The translations under genes were made by a program, and so were the position numbers. From Acuticoccus yangtzensis (GTDB taxonomy: Bacteria; Pseudomonadota; Alphaproteobacteria; Rhizobiales; Amorphaceae): 64,000 bases of DNA. The notes beneath the pieces were generated by a model that was given only the letters and a program-made list of their open reading frames with translations, had not been told where the DNA came from and ran no database searches. Positions 42,546 through 52,332 of this stretch are shown here, piece after piece (within the stretch, counting starts at the first letter, position 1; the number at the start of each line of letters is the position of its first letter). Location: positions 248,001-312,000 of the forward strand of contig NZ_MJUX01000005.1 of the NCBI RefSeq assembly GCF_001927245.1, given 5' to 3'.

Positions 42546-43838
42546 TCAGACGAAACGGTTCACCCAGTTTTCGAGACGCTCCTGCCGGCCGGAGCGCGGC
42601 TCGGGCTCGATGCCGCGCTCCTCGACGCGCGCCGCGATCGCCGCGAGGTCCCCGTCCAAAAGGTCCCCGCCGGCGTCCCATCCGGCGTAGCGGTCGGCCC
42701 GGGCGCGCTCCAGCCCGCCGTCCTCCAGCATGGCCGCCGCCGCCTTCAGGCCGCGCGCGCACACGTCCATGGCGCCCACGTGCGCCGCGACGAGGTCGGC
42801 CGGCTCCAGCGACTGGCGCCTCAGTTTGGCATCGAAATTCGTGCCGCCCGTGGTGAAGCCGCCCGCCTTCAGCACCTCGTAGAAAGCGAGCGCCACCTCC
42901 GGCACGCTGTTCGGAAACTGGTCCGTGTCCCAGCCGGATTGATAGTCGTTGCGGTTCATGTCGATGGAGCCGAGCACGCCGAGTGTGCGCGCCATCGCCA
43001 GCTCGTGCTCGAACGAGTGGCCGGCCAGGATCGCGTGGCCCTGCTCGATGTTCAGCTTCACCTCGTTTTCCAGGCCGTACTTCTTCAGGAAGCCGTAACA
43101 GGTGGCGACGTCGAAATCATACTGGTGCTTGGTCGGCTCCTGCGGCTTCGGCTCCACGAGGATCGTGCCCTCGAAGCCGATCTTGTGCTTGTAGTCGACC
43201 ACCATGGCGAGCATCCGCCCCATCTGGTCCAGCTCGCGGCCGAGGTCGGTGTTCAGCAGCGTCTCGTAGCCCTCGCGCCCGCCCCACAGGACGTAGTTCT
43301 GCCCGCCCAGCCGGTGCGTCGCGTCCATGCACGATTTGATGGTGGCGGCCGCGTAGGCGAACACGTCGGGGTCCGGGTTGGTCGCAGCGCCCGACATGTA
43401 GCGCCGGTGGGAGAAGAGATTGGCGGTGCCCCACAGGAGCTTCACCTTCGCCGTCTCCATCTTGGCGGCGAAGATGTCGGTGATCTCGTCCAGGTTCCGC
43501 CTGGATTCCGCGAAGGTCGCCCCTTCCGGCCGCACGTCCGCATCGTGGAAGCAGAAATAGGGTACGCCCAGGATGGCGAAGAGGTCGAACGCGGCGTTCG
43601 CCTTGGCGCGGGCATGGTCCATCGTGTCGCCGAACCAGGGCCGGGCGAAGGTCTGCCCGCCGAACGGGTCGCCGCCCGGCCAGGCGAAGGAATGCCAGTA
43701 GGCGACGGCGAAGCGAAGATGCTCCTCCATCGTCTTGCCGGCGACGACCTCGGCGGGGTCGTAGTGGCGGAAGGCGAAGTCGCCGTCTGCGTCGAGACCG
43801 GCGTAGCGGACGGGCGCGATGCCCTCGAAATACGACAT
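42546..43838 (-). CDS. xylA: Xylose isomerase
   Basis: Converts D-xylose to D-xylulose using two divalent metals. The 430-residue TIM-barrel protein shows the catalytic His and Asp in YFCFHDADV, the metal-site [14 protein letters not shown] with Glu and Lys, and later metal ligands in [10 protein letters not shown] and [17 protein letters not shown]. It starts at ATG 43838 with a weak ribosome site and lies 66 bases after the ABC ATPase. It is the last gene of xylF-xylH-xylG-xylA. Xylulokinase (xylB), the next step, is not in the window. Confidence 0.97.
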   Translation of the reverse strand: MSYFEGIAPVRYAGLDADGDFAFRHYDPAEVVAGKTMEEHLRFAVAYWHSFAWPGGDPFGGQTFARPWFGDTMDHARAKANAAFDLFAILGVPYFCFHDADVRPEGATFAESRRNLDEITDIFAAKMETAKVKLLWGTANLFSHRRYMSGAATNPDPDVFAYAAATIKSCMDATHRLGGQNYVLWGGREGYETLLNTDLGRELDQMGRMLAMVVDYKHKIGFEGTILVEPKPQEPTKHQYDFDVATCYGFLKKYGLENEVKLNIEQGHAILAGHSFEHELAMARTLGVLGSIDMNRNDYQSGWDTDQFPNSVPEVALAFYEVLKAGGFTTGGTNFDAKLRRQSLEPADLVAAHVGAMDVCARGLKAAAAMLEDGGLERARADRYAGWDAGGDLLDGDLAAIAARVEERGIEPEPRSGRQERLENWVNRFV

Positions 43839-43904
43839 GGGAGTGTCCAGAAGCTAAGAGGCGGCGCGGGGCCGCGAGAGAACCGGCGGCGCGCGCCGGG
43901 GATG

Positions 43905-44672
<768 letters not shown>

Positions 44673-44681
44673 GGTGTCCCC

Positions 44682-45980
44682 CTATTTCACGCCGAGGCGG
44701 CGGCGGTAGATGATGTCGATGAGGACGGCCAGCACCAGCACCGTGCCCACCACGATGTTCTGGAACGGCGCGTCCACACCCACCATCGCCATTCCGGACT
44801 GCAGCGACTGCATGATCAGCGCCCCCAGGATGGCGCCGTAGATGGTGCCGACACCGCCCGACAGCGCCGTCCCGCCGATGACGGCGGCGGCGATCACCCT
44901 GAGCTCGTCCAAAGTGCCGATGTCGTTGGAGTGGAAGGAGAGCCGCGCCGAGGCGACCACCGCCGAAATGGCGCAGAGCGCGCCCATGATGGCGAACACC
45001 TTCACCGTCAGAAGGCGCGTGTTGATGCCGGACAGCTCCGCCGCATCAGGGTTGCCGCCGGTGGCGAAGATGTAGCGCCCCAGCCGCGTGCGCCGCGCGA
45101 TCACCGTCATGGCGACGGCGATGGCGACGAGAAGCAGCACCGAGATCGGCAGCCCGTATGCCGCGACGAAACCGTCCGGCACCGCCTCGCCCCGCTCGCG
45201 GAACATGCGCCGCACAGCGCCGGACGGGATTTCGTAAGCGTTCAGCACCGCCGCGAAGCCGAAGATGGCGCCGACGACGATCAGCATCATCACCCCCTCC
45301 GCCCACACCGGCTTAAGCGGCACGCCGTGGCGCGCCTTGGTGCGCCGGCTCATCGCCATCAGCACAACCGCCGCGGCCGAGCACAGCCCCGCCACGATCC
45401 ACGAGGCGTCCACCCCGATGGTGCCTGTGATGCCGCCGAACATGCGGAAGGTGTCGTCGAGCGGGCCGATGGTCTGCCCGTCCGTCAGATACCAGGCGAC
45501 GTTGCGCCAGACGAGCAGCCCGCCCAGCGTGACGATGAAGGCCGGGATCGTGAGATAGCCGATGAGCCAGCCCTGGAAGGCGCCGATCGCGGTGCCGACG
45601 AAGAGGCCGACGAAGATCGTGACGATCCAGATCAGCGGGTTGCCGTAGTCGAGGCCGATCACCTGCGGCAGGAACCACGTCTGCGTCATCGCCATCACCG
45701 CCGAGCAGGTGGCGAGGAGCGAGCCCACCGACAGGTCGATGTGGCGGGTGACGATGACGAACACCATCCCCGTCGCCATGATCGCCACCGAGACGGTCTG
45801 GATGGTGAGGTTGAAGAGGTTGCGCGGCGTGAGGAAGCGCCCCTCGGTGACGACGTCGAACATCACGCAAAGGACGATGAAGGCGCCGATCATGCCGACG
45901 AGGCGCAGGTCCACCTCGAGCGATTGGATGAAGCTGCGGCGGGGCGGTGCGGGCGCGCGGCCCGCTGCGGTATCGGTCAT
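44682..45980 (-). CDS. xylH: Xylose ABC transporter permease
   Basis: The 432-residue inner-membrane permease of the xylose importer, with about ten hydrophobic segments of the ribose/xylose permease family (BPD_transp_2). Landmarks are HIDLSVGSLLATCSAVMA in the first third, FVGTAIGAFQGWLIGYLTIP, AFIVTLGGLLVWRNVAW, and in the last third GGNPDAAELSGINTRLLTVK and GGTALSGGVGTIYGAILGAL. The length and central insertion match XylH rather than the shorter RbsC. It follows xylF by 74 bases and precedes xylG by nine. Confidence 0.93.
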   Translation of the reverse strand: MTDTAAGRAPAPPRRSFIQSLEVDLRLVGMIGAFIVLCVMFDVVTEGRFLTPRNLFNLTIQTVSVAIMATGMVFVIVTRHIDLSVGSLLATCSAVMAMTQTWFLPQVIGLDYGNPLIWIVTIFVGLFVGTAIGAFQGWLIGYLTIPAFIVTLGGLLVWRNVAWYLTDGQTIGPLDDTFRMFGGITGTIGVDASWIVAGLCSAAAVVLMAMSRRTKARHGVPLKPVWAEGVMMLIVVGAIFGFAAVLNAYEIPSGAVRRMFRERGEAVPDGFVAAYGLPISVLLLVAIAVAMTVIARRTRLGRYIFATGGNPDAAELSGINTRLLTVKVFAIMGALCAISAVVASARLSFHSNDIGTLDELRVIAAAVIGGTALSGGVGTIYGAILGALIMQSLQSGMAMVGVDAPFQNIVVGTVLVLAVLIDIIYRRRLGVK

Positions 45981-46054
45981 GGCTTGCCGTCGGTCATGAG
46001 GAACGCACGCGGGAGGGGCGCCGCCGCGACAGGGCGGCGGCGCCCGTCAGATCG

Positions 46055-47098
46055 TCAGTTGCAGGGGGCGGGACCGGCCGAAACGCCCTGGCAGAGCGCG
46101 TCCTTGGAGATCCACCCGGCGTCGACGACGACCTCGAGGTTCTCCGCCGTCACCGGCACCGGCTTCAGGAATTTCGCCCACAGCGTGTTGCCGCTGGCCG
46201 AGGTCCACTCTTCGGCGCCTTCGATGGCGCTCATCTCCTCGCCGCCGGCGAGCGCCAGGGCGATCTCGGCCGCCTCACGCCCGAGGTCGCGCGAATCCTT
46301 CCACACCGACACGGTCTGCGTGCCTTGCGCGATGCGGTTCAGCGCGGCGTGATCGGCGTCCTGGCCGGAGACGGGGGTGCCGTCCATGCCCTGCGCCGTC
46401 AGCGCGGCGACGGCGCCGCCCGCGGTGCCGTCGTTGGAGGCGACGACCGCGTCGACCGCGTTGTCCTCGGCGGTGAGGATCTGCTCCATGTTGCGCTGGG
46501 CGTTGGCGGGCAGCCAGCCGTCCGTATAGGCCTCGCCGACGATGGTGATTTTGCCCGCGTCGACCGCCTCCTGCAGCACCTCCTGCTGCCCGGCGCGCAG
46601 GAAATCCGCGTTCGGATCGGTGGGCGAACCCTTGATCATCACGTAGTTGCCTTCCGGCACCTCGGCGAGCACGGCGCGCGCCTGCATCCGGCCCACTTCC
46701 ACGTTGTCGAAGGTGAGGTAGAAGGCGCGCGGATCGTCGATCAGCCGGTCGTAGCCGACGACGGGAAGGCCGTTGTCCGCGGCGAGCTGAACGGCCGGGA
46801 TCACCGCCTGCGAATCCTGCGCCAGGATGATCAGCGCGTCGACCCCCTGGGCGATGAGGCTTTCCACGTCCGACAACTGCTTGGCGGACGAGGACTGCGC
46901 GTCGGTCGACACGTAGGCCGCGCCGGCGGCTTCGAGCGCCTCTTTGATGGCGGCTTCGTCGGTCTTCCAGCGCTCTTCCTGGAAGTTCGACCAGCTGACG
47001 CCCACCGTGAGGTCCTGCGCCATCGCGCCCTGCGACATGGCGGTTCCGGACAGGCCGGCGACGACAGCCGCCGCCATAAGCGATTTGATCTTCACCAT
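46055..47098 (-). CDS. xylF: D-xylose-binding periplasmic protein
   Basis: The 347-residue periplasmic binding protein that captures D-xylose for XylHG. A signal peptide of about 28 residues ends in AMAQ. The mature start LTVGVSWSNFQEERWKTDEA, the IAQGVDALIILAQDS and VVGYDRLIDD segments, and later AVVASNDGTAGGAVAAL and PVSGQDADHAALNRI are typical of XylF. It is the first gene of the operon, with GGGAGGAA just before ATG 47098. An AT-rich region with a candidate operator lies upstream, facing the ROK regulator. Confidence 0.94.
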   Translation of the reverse strand: MVKIKSLMAAAVVAGLSGTAMSQGAMAQDLTVGVSWSNFQEERWKTDEAAIKEALEAAGAAYVSTDAQSSSAKQLSDVESLIAQGVDALIILAQDSQAVIPAVQLAADNGLPVVGYDRLIDDPRAFYLTFDNVEVGRMQARAVLAEVPEGNYVMIKGSPTDPNADFLRAGQQEVLQEAVDAGKITIVGEAYTDGWLPANAQRNMEQILTAEDNAVDAVVASNDGTAGGAVAALTAQGMDGTPVSGQDADHAALNRIAQGTQTVSVWKDSRDLGREAAEIALALAGGEEMSAIEGAEEWTSASGNTLWAKFLKPVPVTAENLEVVVDAGWISKDALCQGVSAGPAPCN

Positions 47099-47299
47099 TT
47101 CCTCCCGCCGCCGGGTTCAACGTCCCGGCGAATCCATTTCGGTTTCATTCGATAATCGCATAATTAGTTCAGCCTGAGAATTAAAAAATGATGCTGCGAA
47201 TGCGAAATGGGCTTCGCTGCTGCACAAAGCGCCGAAATGGCTGCGCATCTATTCGTTGCGTATTTAATTCGCGGCGTAATTCCTTTATTTTGTAAATCT
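47099..47299. promoter_or_regulatory. Divergent xylF / ROK-regulator promoter region
   Basis: The stretch 47135-47299 is clearly AT-rich compared with its neighbours and lies between two divergent genes. Besides the operator described separately, it contains an imperfect palindrome TTCGATAATCGCA (47148-47160) and several ATT/AAT blocks near 47260-47295. I cannot fix -35 and -10 elements with confidence for either direction. Confidence 0.6.
47164..47184. promoter_or_regulatory. Candidate XylR (ROK) operator
   Basis: TTAGTTC, seven bases, then GAATTAA form a dyad with six of seven outer positions symmetric. The arms resemble the TTAGTT/AACTAA arms of the xyl operator bound by Bacillus XylR, also a ROK protein. 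It lies 66 bases upstream of xylF and 116 bases upstream of the regulator start, fitting xylose-responsive repression. The match is by eye only. Confidence 0.4.
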
Positions 47300-48553
47300 A
47301 TGGCAATGCCCGACCTCATCGACGCGCTCCAGACCGGATGCGGCCCCCTTCTGCCGGTGGTGACCGAGACGCGCCCCCTGCGGCAGCGCCTGTTCGAGAG
47401 CCTGCGCGCCGCCGGCGCCTCCAGCCGCGCCGACCTCGCCCGCTGGCTGGACTGCTCGCCCGCCTCCGTCACCGCCGTGTCGGCCGAGCTGATCGACGCA
47501 GGGCTGGTGAAGGAGATCGACGCGCCGCGCGAACCGTCGCGCGGGCGCCCGCCGGTGGCCCTCACCGTCAACGCCGCCGTCACCGCCGTCGCCGGGGTGA
47601 AGCTGACGGACGATGCCCACACCGCCGTCATCATCGACTTTTCGGGCGCGCTGATCGCCCAGGCGACGCTGCAGAGCGCGGCGCACCGGCAGACCATGGC
47701 GGCCACGCTCACCGAAGCCGAAGCGCTCCTCGACATGGCGCTGGCGAAGGCGGGGATGACGCGGGCGAGCCTCTCCTGGGTCGGGCTCGGGATCGCCGGG
47801 GTGGTCGACCACGCCGCCGGCATCGTCCTGTGGTCGCCCCTCCTCACCGAACGCAACGCGCCGCTGCGCGAAACCTTCGCCGCCGCCATCGGCCTCCCCG
47901 TCACCATCGACAACGACGCCAACCTTCTGGCGCTCGCCGAACTGTGGTTCGGGGCCGGGCGCGGCATGACCGACTTCGCCGTGGTGACGATCGAGAACGG
48001 CGTCGGCATGGGGTTGGTCCTCGGCAACCGCATGTTCCGCGGCGGCTCGGGGCTCGGCATGGAACTCGGCCACACCAAGGTGCAGCTCGACGGAGCTTTA
48101 TGCCGCTGCGGCAGCCGCGGGTGCCTGGAGGCCTATGTCGCCGACTACGCGCTGGTGCGCGAGGCGCAGACGGCGCTCCACTTCAACCGCGACGAGGCGG
48201 GAAGCGCGCGCGAGCTCCTCGAAACGCTCTATGACGAGGCGAAGGCGGGCCACAAGGCGGCGCTCTCCATCTTCCGCCGGGCCGGGCGCTACCTCGCCGT
48301 GGGCCTCGCCAACGTCACCGAGCTGTTCGACCCGCACCTCATCATCATCTCCGGCGGCGAGATGCGATTCGACTTCCTCTACGCCGACGCGGTTCTGGCG
48401 GAGGTCCAGGCGCTCACCGCCCAGACCGGCCGCACCGCGCCGAAGATCGAGATCAACGCCTGGGGCGACATGGTGTGGGCGCGCGGTGCGGCGGCCCTCG
48501 CCCTCTCCGCCCTCACCGAGCAGCTTCTGGGGACCGAACGCGTCGGAGGATAG
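47300..48553 (+). CDS. xylR: ROK family transcriptional regulator (XylR-like)
   Basis: A 417-residue regulator with an N-terminal winged helix (SRADLARWLDCSPASVTAVS) and a C-terminal ROK sugar-kinase-like domain. The ROK zinc motif is in CRCGSRGCLEAY, and ENGVGMGLVLGNRMFRGGSG precedes it. Position opposite xylF suggests it represses the xyl operon until xylose binds. I chose the ATG at 47300 for its match to the family N-terminus; the ribosome site is weak. An earlier in-frame start at 47207 would read through AT-rich promoter sequence. Ligand and DNA target are inferred from context. Confidence 0.85.
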   Translation: MAMPDLIDALQTGCGPLLPVVTETRPLRQRLFESLRAAGASSRADLARWLDCSPASVTAVSAELIDAGLVKEIDAPREPSRGRPPVALTVNAAVTAVAGVKLTDDAHTAVIIDFSGALIAQATLQSAAHRQTMAATLTEAEALLDMALAKAGMTRASLSWVGLGIAGVVDHAAGIVLWSPLLTERNAPLRETFAAAIGLPVTIDNDANLLALAELWFGAGRGMTDFAVVTIENGVGMGLVLGNRMFRGGSGLGMELGHTKVQLDGALCRCGSRGCLEAYVADYALVREAQTALHFNRDEAGSARELLETLYDEAKAGHKAALSIFRRAGRYLAVGLANVTELFDPHLIIISGGEMRFDFLYADAVLAEVQALTAQTGRTAPKIEINAWGDMVWARGAAALALSALTEQLLGTERVGG

Positions 48554-48974
48554 CATAAAGGCAATCACACAGGAGCCCTGCCCCGTTCGCCCGAGGCCGA
48601 TCCGCGCGAAGGGCTCGAACCGGCCACCATGCGCGCCAAACGACGCTGTGCACGCGCGCCGAAGTTGCGCCGCACTCATGCGATGTGACGCGGACCTGAC
48701 GCGGCGACGGCGGACGCCCCTCGCCCGCTCTCCCGCATCGGCCATGGATGCGGCCGCAAAGACTGCCATGGCACGCTTCAAGCGACGCGCCGACCGGCCC
48801 CCAAAGGTGTGCCCGGCCGGCATCAGACCGCCCCGCTCTGCGTCGATTGCTCCCGCGAACACAATCAGGAGTGGCAAACTCACCCGGCTCCACTTTATCG
48901 GCATAACGATTGCACGGCTTTGAAACCCATTGCGGCTCGGCTGCACGACTTACTGAAATGGATTGCCCTTATCC
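48554..48974. other. 421-base gap with no recognised gene
   Basis: Between the ROK regulator stop and the GntR start I see no gene on either strand. Frames are rich in Arg, Pro and Ser and share no family pattern. The 48910-48970 part is less GC-rich and may hold the GntR promoter, but no clear -35/-10 pair is visible. Confidence 0.5.
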
Positions 48975-49712
48975 ATGTCCGACGCGCCTGATATGACCCG
49001 CCCTTCCTCCTTTCCGCCCGCCCCGCCCGGAGCGCCGCCGGTCGACGCCGACGGCGGCATCCACGGCCTGCCCGCGGCCCAGCGCGTGCTGGCAGCGCTC
49101 CGCCGCATGATCATCCGCGGCGACCTGATGCCCGGCTCGCGCATCGTCGAACGAACGCTGTGCGCCCAACTCAACGTCTCCCGCACGCCGATGCGCGAGG
49201 CGCTGAAGCTCCTCGAAATCGACGGGCTGATCGAGATCTCCCAGCACCGAGGAGCGCGCGTTCTCGCCTTCACCGCGGCCGAGGCACTGGAACTCTTCGA
49301 GGTGCTGGCGAGCCTGGAGGGCCTCGCCGCGGAGCTGGCGGTGGCCCGCATGACGCCGAGCATCGCCGACGCGCTCAGCCATCTTCATGGGCGGATGCGC
49401 GAGTATCACTCGACGCGCAATCGCGACGCCTATTTCGACTGCAACAGCCAGATCCACGAGATGATCGTGAACGCGGCCGGGAACCGCGCCCTCGTCGCCA
49501 CCCGCCATAACCTGATGCTGCGTGCCAAACGCGGGCGTTACATGGCCATCATGTCGATCTCGCGGTGGGACGAGGCGATGGGCGAACACGAAATGCTGAT
49601 GGAAGCGCTCCACAAGGGCGACCCCGAAGAGGCGGGTCGCGTCTGGCGCCGCCACCTGATGCGCACGGGCGAAACCGTGGCGGCGGCGATCGCCAGCGCA
49701 CCGTCCCGCTGA
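48975..49712 (+). CDS. GntR family transcriptional regulator (FCD type)
   Basis: A 245-residue regulator. The N-terminal winged helix (RRMIIRGDLMPGSRIVERTL, then VSRTPMREALKLLEIDGLIE) is the GntR signature. The C-terminal all-helical FCD domain holds the metal-site Asp and His in FDCNSQIHEMIVNAAGN and the later EHEMLMEAL and RRHLMRTGE. The N-terminal 30 residues are a Pro-rich tail. It is followed after 48 bases by an SDR gene on the same strand, its most likely target. An upstream TTG start adding four codons is possible. The effector is unknown. Confidence 0.88.
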   Translation: MSDAPDMTRPSSFPPAPPGAPPVDADGGIHGLPAAQRVLAALRRMIIRGDLMPGSRIVERTLCAQLNVSRTPMREALKLLEIDGLIEISQHRGARVLAFTAAEALELFEVLASLEGLAAELAVARMTPSIADALSHLHGRMREYHSTRNRDAYFDCNSQIHEMIVNAAGNRALVATRHNLMLRAKRGRYMAIMSISRWDEAMGEHEMLMEALHKGDPEEAGRVWRRHLMRTGETVAAAIASAPSR

Positions 49713-49760
49713 CGCGAAGCGCGGCCGCACTGCGCCGCCGTGCGCACGATGGAGACACCG

Positions 49761-50660
49761 ATGGCGACGACGAAGCCCGGCCCGTTCGGTGAAGACTGGA
49801 CCGCTCCGGCGCCAGATCAGGCAACCAGCCCGGCGGCGAGCGGCGAGGGGCGCGCACGGCCGGAGCCACGCTCCCGGCCCGCCCGCGGCACGCCGGTCGC
49901 CCCGCCGCTCGCCGTCGTCACCGGGGCGGCAACGGGGATCGGCCGGCACCTCGTCAGCAGCCTCGGCGCTGCCGGCTACCGCGTCGCCTTCACCTTTCTG
50001 GACACGCCGGCCGAGGCCGCGAGTGCCGAGAGCGCCGCGCGCGCCGCCGGTCACGACGTCACCGCCTACCCGTGCGATGCGGCGGACAGCACCGCCGTCA
50101 CCGCCTTCTACGACGCCCTCGCGCGCGACTACGATGCCGCGCCGGAGCTTCTCGTCAACAATGCCGGGGTGCAGGTGCTGGCGCCACTGTTGGATCTGGC
50201 GCCCGAGGACTGGGACCGCGTCATCGACAGCCATCTCAAAGGCGCTTTCCTCAACACCCAGGCGGCGGCGCGGCTGATGGTGGAGCGCAAAGTGGCCGGG
50301 AGCATCGTCAACATCGGCTCGGGCTGCAACAAGACGGCCTTTCCCCGCCTCGTCAGCTATACCGCGGCCAAAGGCGGCATCGAGCAGTTCACCAAGGTGG
50401 CGGCGGTGGAGCTGGGGCCGCACGGCATCCGCGTGAACTGCGTTGCGCCGGGGGCGGTGGAGGTCGAGCGCACGGCGTCGGGGACCGAGGACTATGCCGC
50501 CAAGTGGGCCGCGGTGACGCCTCTCCGGCGCGTAGGCCGGCCGCAGGACATTGCCGGGCCGGTGCTCTTCTTCGCCTCACCGGCCGCAGCCTTCGTCACC
50601 GGGCAAACGCTGTGGGTGGACGGCGGCGTGTTCAGCCGCCCGGTCTGGCCGGAGGGCTGA
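49761..50660 (+). CDS. SDR family oxidoreductase with N-terminal extension
   Basis: A 299-residue classical short-chain dehydrogenase/reductase. TGAATGIG (54-61) binds the cofactor, NNAG (133-136) is present, and the catalytic Ser187, Tyr200 and Lys204 are intact (SYTAAKGG). About 50 residues precede the fold, rich in Pro, Ala, Arg and Gly, which is unusual for the family. ATG 49761 has GGAGA ten bases upstream; in-frame starts at 49740 and 49749 would make the extension longer. It follows the GntR gene on the same strand and faces the amidase-like gene, whose stop lies 41 bases away. The substrate is unknown. Confidence 0.88.
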   Translation: MATTKPGPFGEDWTAPAPDQATSPAASGEGRARPEPRSRPARGTPVAPPLAVVTGAATGIGRHLVSSLGAAGYRVAFTFLDTPAEAASAESAARAAGHDVTAYPCDAADSTAVTAFYDALARDYDAAPELLVNNAGVQVLAPLLDLAPEDWDRVIDSHLKGAFLNTQAAARLMVERKVAGSIVNIGSGCNKTAFPRLVSYTAAKGGIEQFTKVAAVELGPHGIRVNCVAPGAVEVERTASGTEDYAAKWAAVTPLRRVGRPQDIAGPVLFFASPAAAFVTGQTLWVDGGVFSRPVWPEG

Positions 50661-50701
50661 ACACGCCCCGTACGGGTGGCGGCCGTCCTCTTAGCCCCGC
50701 G

Positions 50702-52120
50702 TCAGTGCGGCTCGTTCAGCGCTGCGCCGAGCTTTGCGGCGATCTTCGTCAGCCACCTTTCGCTCCATGCGGGACCGATGAGCTGGACGCCTGCCGCCGG
50801 CCCGCCGCGGCGCTTGACCGGAACCGTCACCGCCGGGAGGCCGGCCAGCGTGGCGATCGCGCAAAGGTCGAATTCGTGCGGCGCCATCTCCGCGCCGTGG
50901 CGGAGAGACAGGCGCGGCGCGGTGGGCATCAGGATGAGGTCGACCTCCATGAGGAGACGCAGCATCTCGGCCGCGACGGCACGGCGCACCGTGTAGGCTT
51001 CCACCAGGAGCGGCGCCGCGATCAGCGCTCCGTCCTTCACCCAGCGGCGGAAGCCGAGGCCGTAGCGCCCCGGATCGGACGCCAGGGAGGGCGCCGAGTG
51101 GACCGAAAGCTCGGCTTGAAGGATGCGCCGTGCCGCAGCGCCCGCCTCGGGCACCGTCGCGGTGCCGAGCCGCACGTCACGCCGGGCCGCCCCGGTTCGC
51201 TCCATCGCCTCGCACGCGCGGTAGAGCGACAGACGAACCGCCGATTCCATCGTCGCATCGGCGAGCTGAAGCGCGCCGAACACCAGGGATTTGCCCTCCG
51301 GCTCGGCCCGGTAGCGCCGCTCGGACGGTGCGACCGCGTCGAGGTCGGCCTGGTCGAACCTGTTCACCGCGTCGAATGCGGCACCAAGGTCCTCCGCCGC
51401 GTGGGCGATGAAACCGACGCTGTCCATCGACGGGGCGGCCAGCACGATCCCCGTGCGGCCGATGGCGCCGTAGGTGGCACGCAGCCCATAGACCCCGCAC
51501 AGCGCCGAGGGCACCAACAGCGAGCCGAGACAGTCGCTTCCGAGGCCGAGCGACACCATGCCGGAGGCGACCGCTGCGGCCGCACCACCGTGGGCACCGC
51601 CCGTGCTGGCACCTTCGGCCGCGGGGTTTCGCGTGATGGCGATCTGGCCTCCCGTGGCGCAGACCCCGCCCTCGTCCACCCGCGTCTTGCCAGTGATGAT
51701 CGCGCCGGCGTGGATGAGTGAGGTGACGAGAGCGGCATCGGCGGCGGCCGGACCCGGATCGGGGCCGGGATGGCCGCACCCGGTGACGACGCCCGCCATG
51801 GCAATGGTGTCCGACACGGCGACAGGGACCCCATCCAGCGGACCGCGGGGCGTGTCGGCGGTCCAGCGGCGGGCGGCGTGGGCGGCTGCGACGCGGGCCG
51901 CATCGTCGGTGCGGCGCACGAAGGCGGCGATCTCGCGATCTTCCGCGTCGATCCGGTCGAAGGATGTGGCGGCGAGGCTGAACGGGGTGGCGGAACCCGC
52001 CCGAAGCGCCGCATGGCACGCGGTGACGCCGGGCACGCGCCGGCGCTCGCGCAGCCGCTCGGCGCCGGGCACGCTGGCGCCCGCCATGTCGGCGGCTTGT
52101 GCCATCAGGTCAAGCTGCAT
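50702..52120 (-). CDS. Amidase-signature family protein lacking most of the catalytic triad
   Basis: A 472-residue full-length protein of the amidase signature family (GatA/AtzE-like fold). The family uses a Ser-cisSer-Lys triad. Here the Lys of the VKD motif is Ser103 (GVPVAVSDTIAMAG), and the GGSSGGS segment reads GGAHGGA (174-180), so Lys and cis-Ser are gone. The nucleophile Ser200 is kept, but in CLGSLLVP, where the usual flanking Gly and Arg are altered. The coding strand confirms these codons. Amidase activity is unlikely; a non-catalytic role or a decaying gene are options. It lies downstream of kynUA with a 212-base gap. Confidence 0.85.
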   Translation of the reverse strand: MQLDLMAQAADMAGASVPGAERLRERRRVPGVTACHAALRAGSATPFSLAATSFDRIDAEDREIAAFVRRTDDAARVAAAHAARRWTADTPRGPLDGVPVAVSDTIAMAGVVTGCGHPGPDPGPAAADAALVTSLIHAGAIITGKTRVDEGGVCATGGQIAITRNPAAEGASTGGAHGGAAAAVASGMVSLGLGSDCLGSLLVPSALCGVYGLRATYGAIGRTGIVLAAPSMDSVGFIAHAAEDLGAAFDAVNRFDQADLDAVAPSERRYRAEPEGKSLVFGALQLADATMESAVRLSLYRACEAMERTGAARRDVRLGTATVPEAGAAARRILQAELSVHSAPSLASDPGRYGLGFRRWVKDGALIAAPLLVEAYTVRRAVAAEMLRLLMEVDLILMPTAPRLSLRHGAEMAPHEFDLCAIATLAGLPAVTVPVKRRGGPAAGVQLIGPAWSERWLTKIAAKLGAALNEPH

Positions 52121-52332
52121 CAGCCCGCCCCCTTCCTGGCGCCCGGCTCGTCAGCCCGCGGACGCCGCCGCAAATCCCATGCGTCGCAATTCCAATCGCG
52201 AGGTCCGCCCGGCCGTTCGCGCCCTTGGTCGGTCGCGCGCGGCGTCGGCCGGTCGCTGCCGCGCCGGCGCGCTCGCCTGCGGTTCTCAATCCGTCAGCCA
52301 TCAAATCAAAGGTCTTCCAAATAAGTAGAGTG

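Noticed and set aside
48098-48946. Minus-strand open frame of about 280 codons over the end of the ROK gene and the gap after it
   Set aside because: Mostly antisense to the ROK gene; the rest is Arg/Ala-rich without family resemblance.
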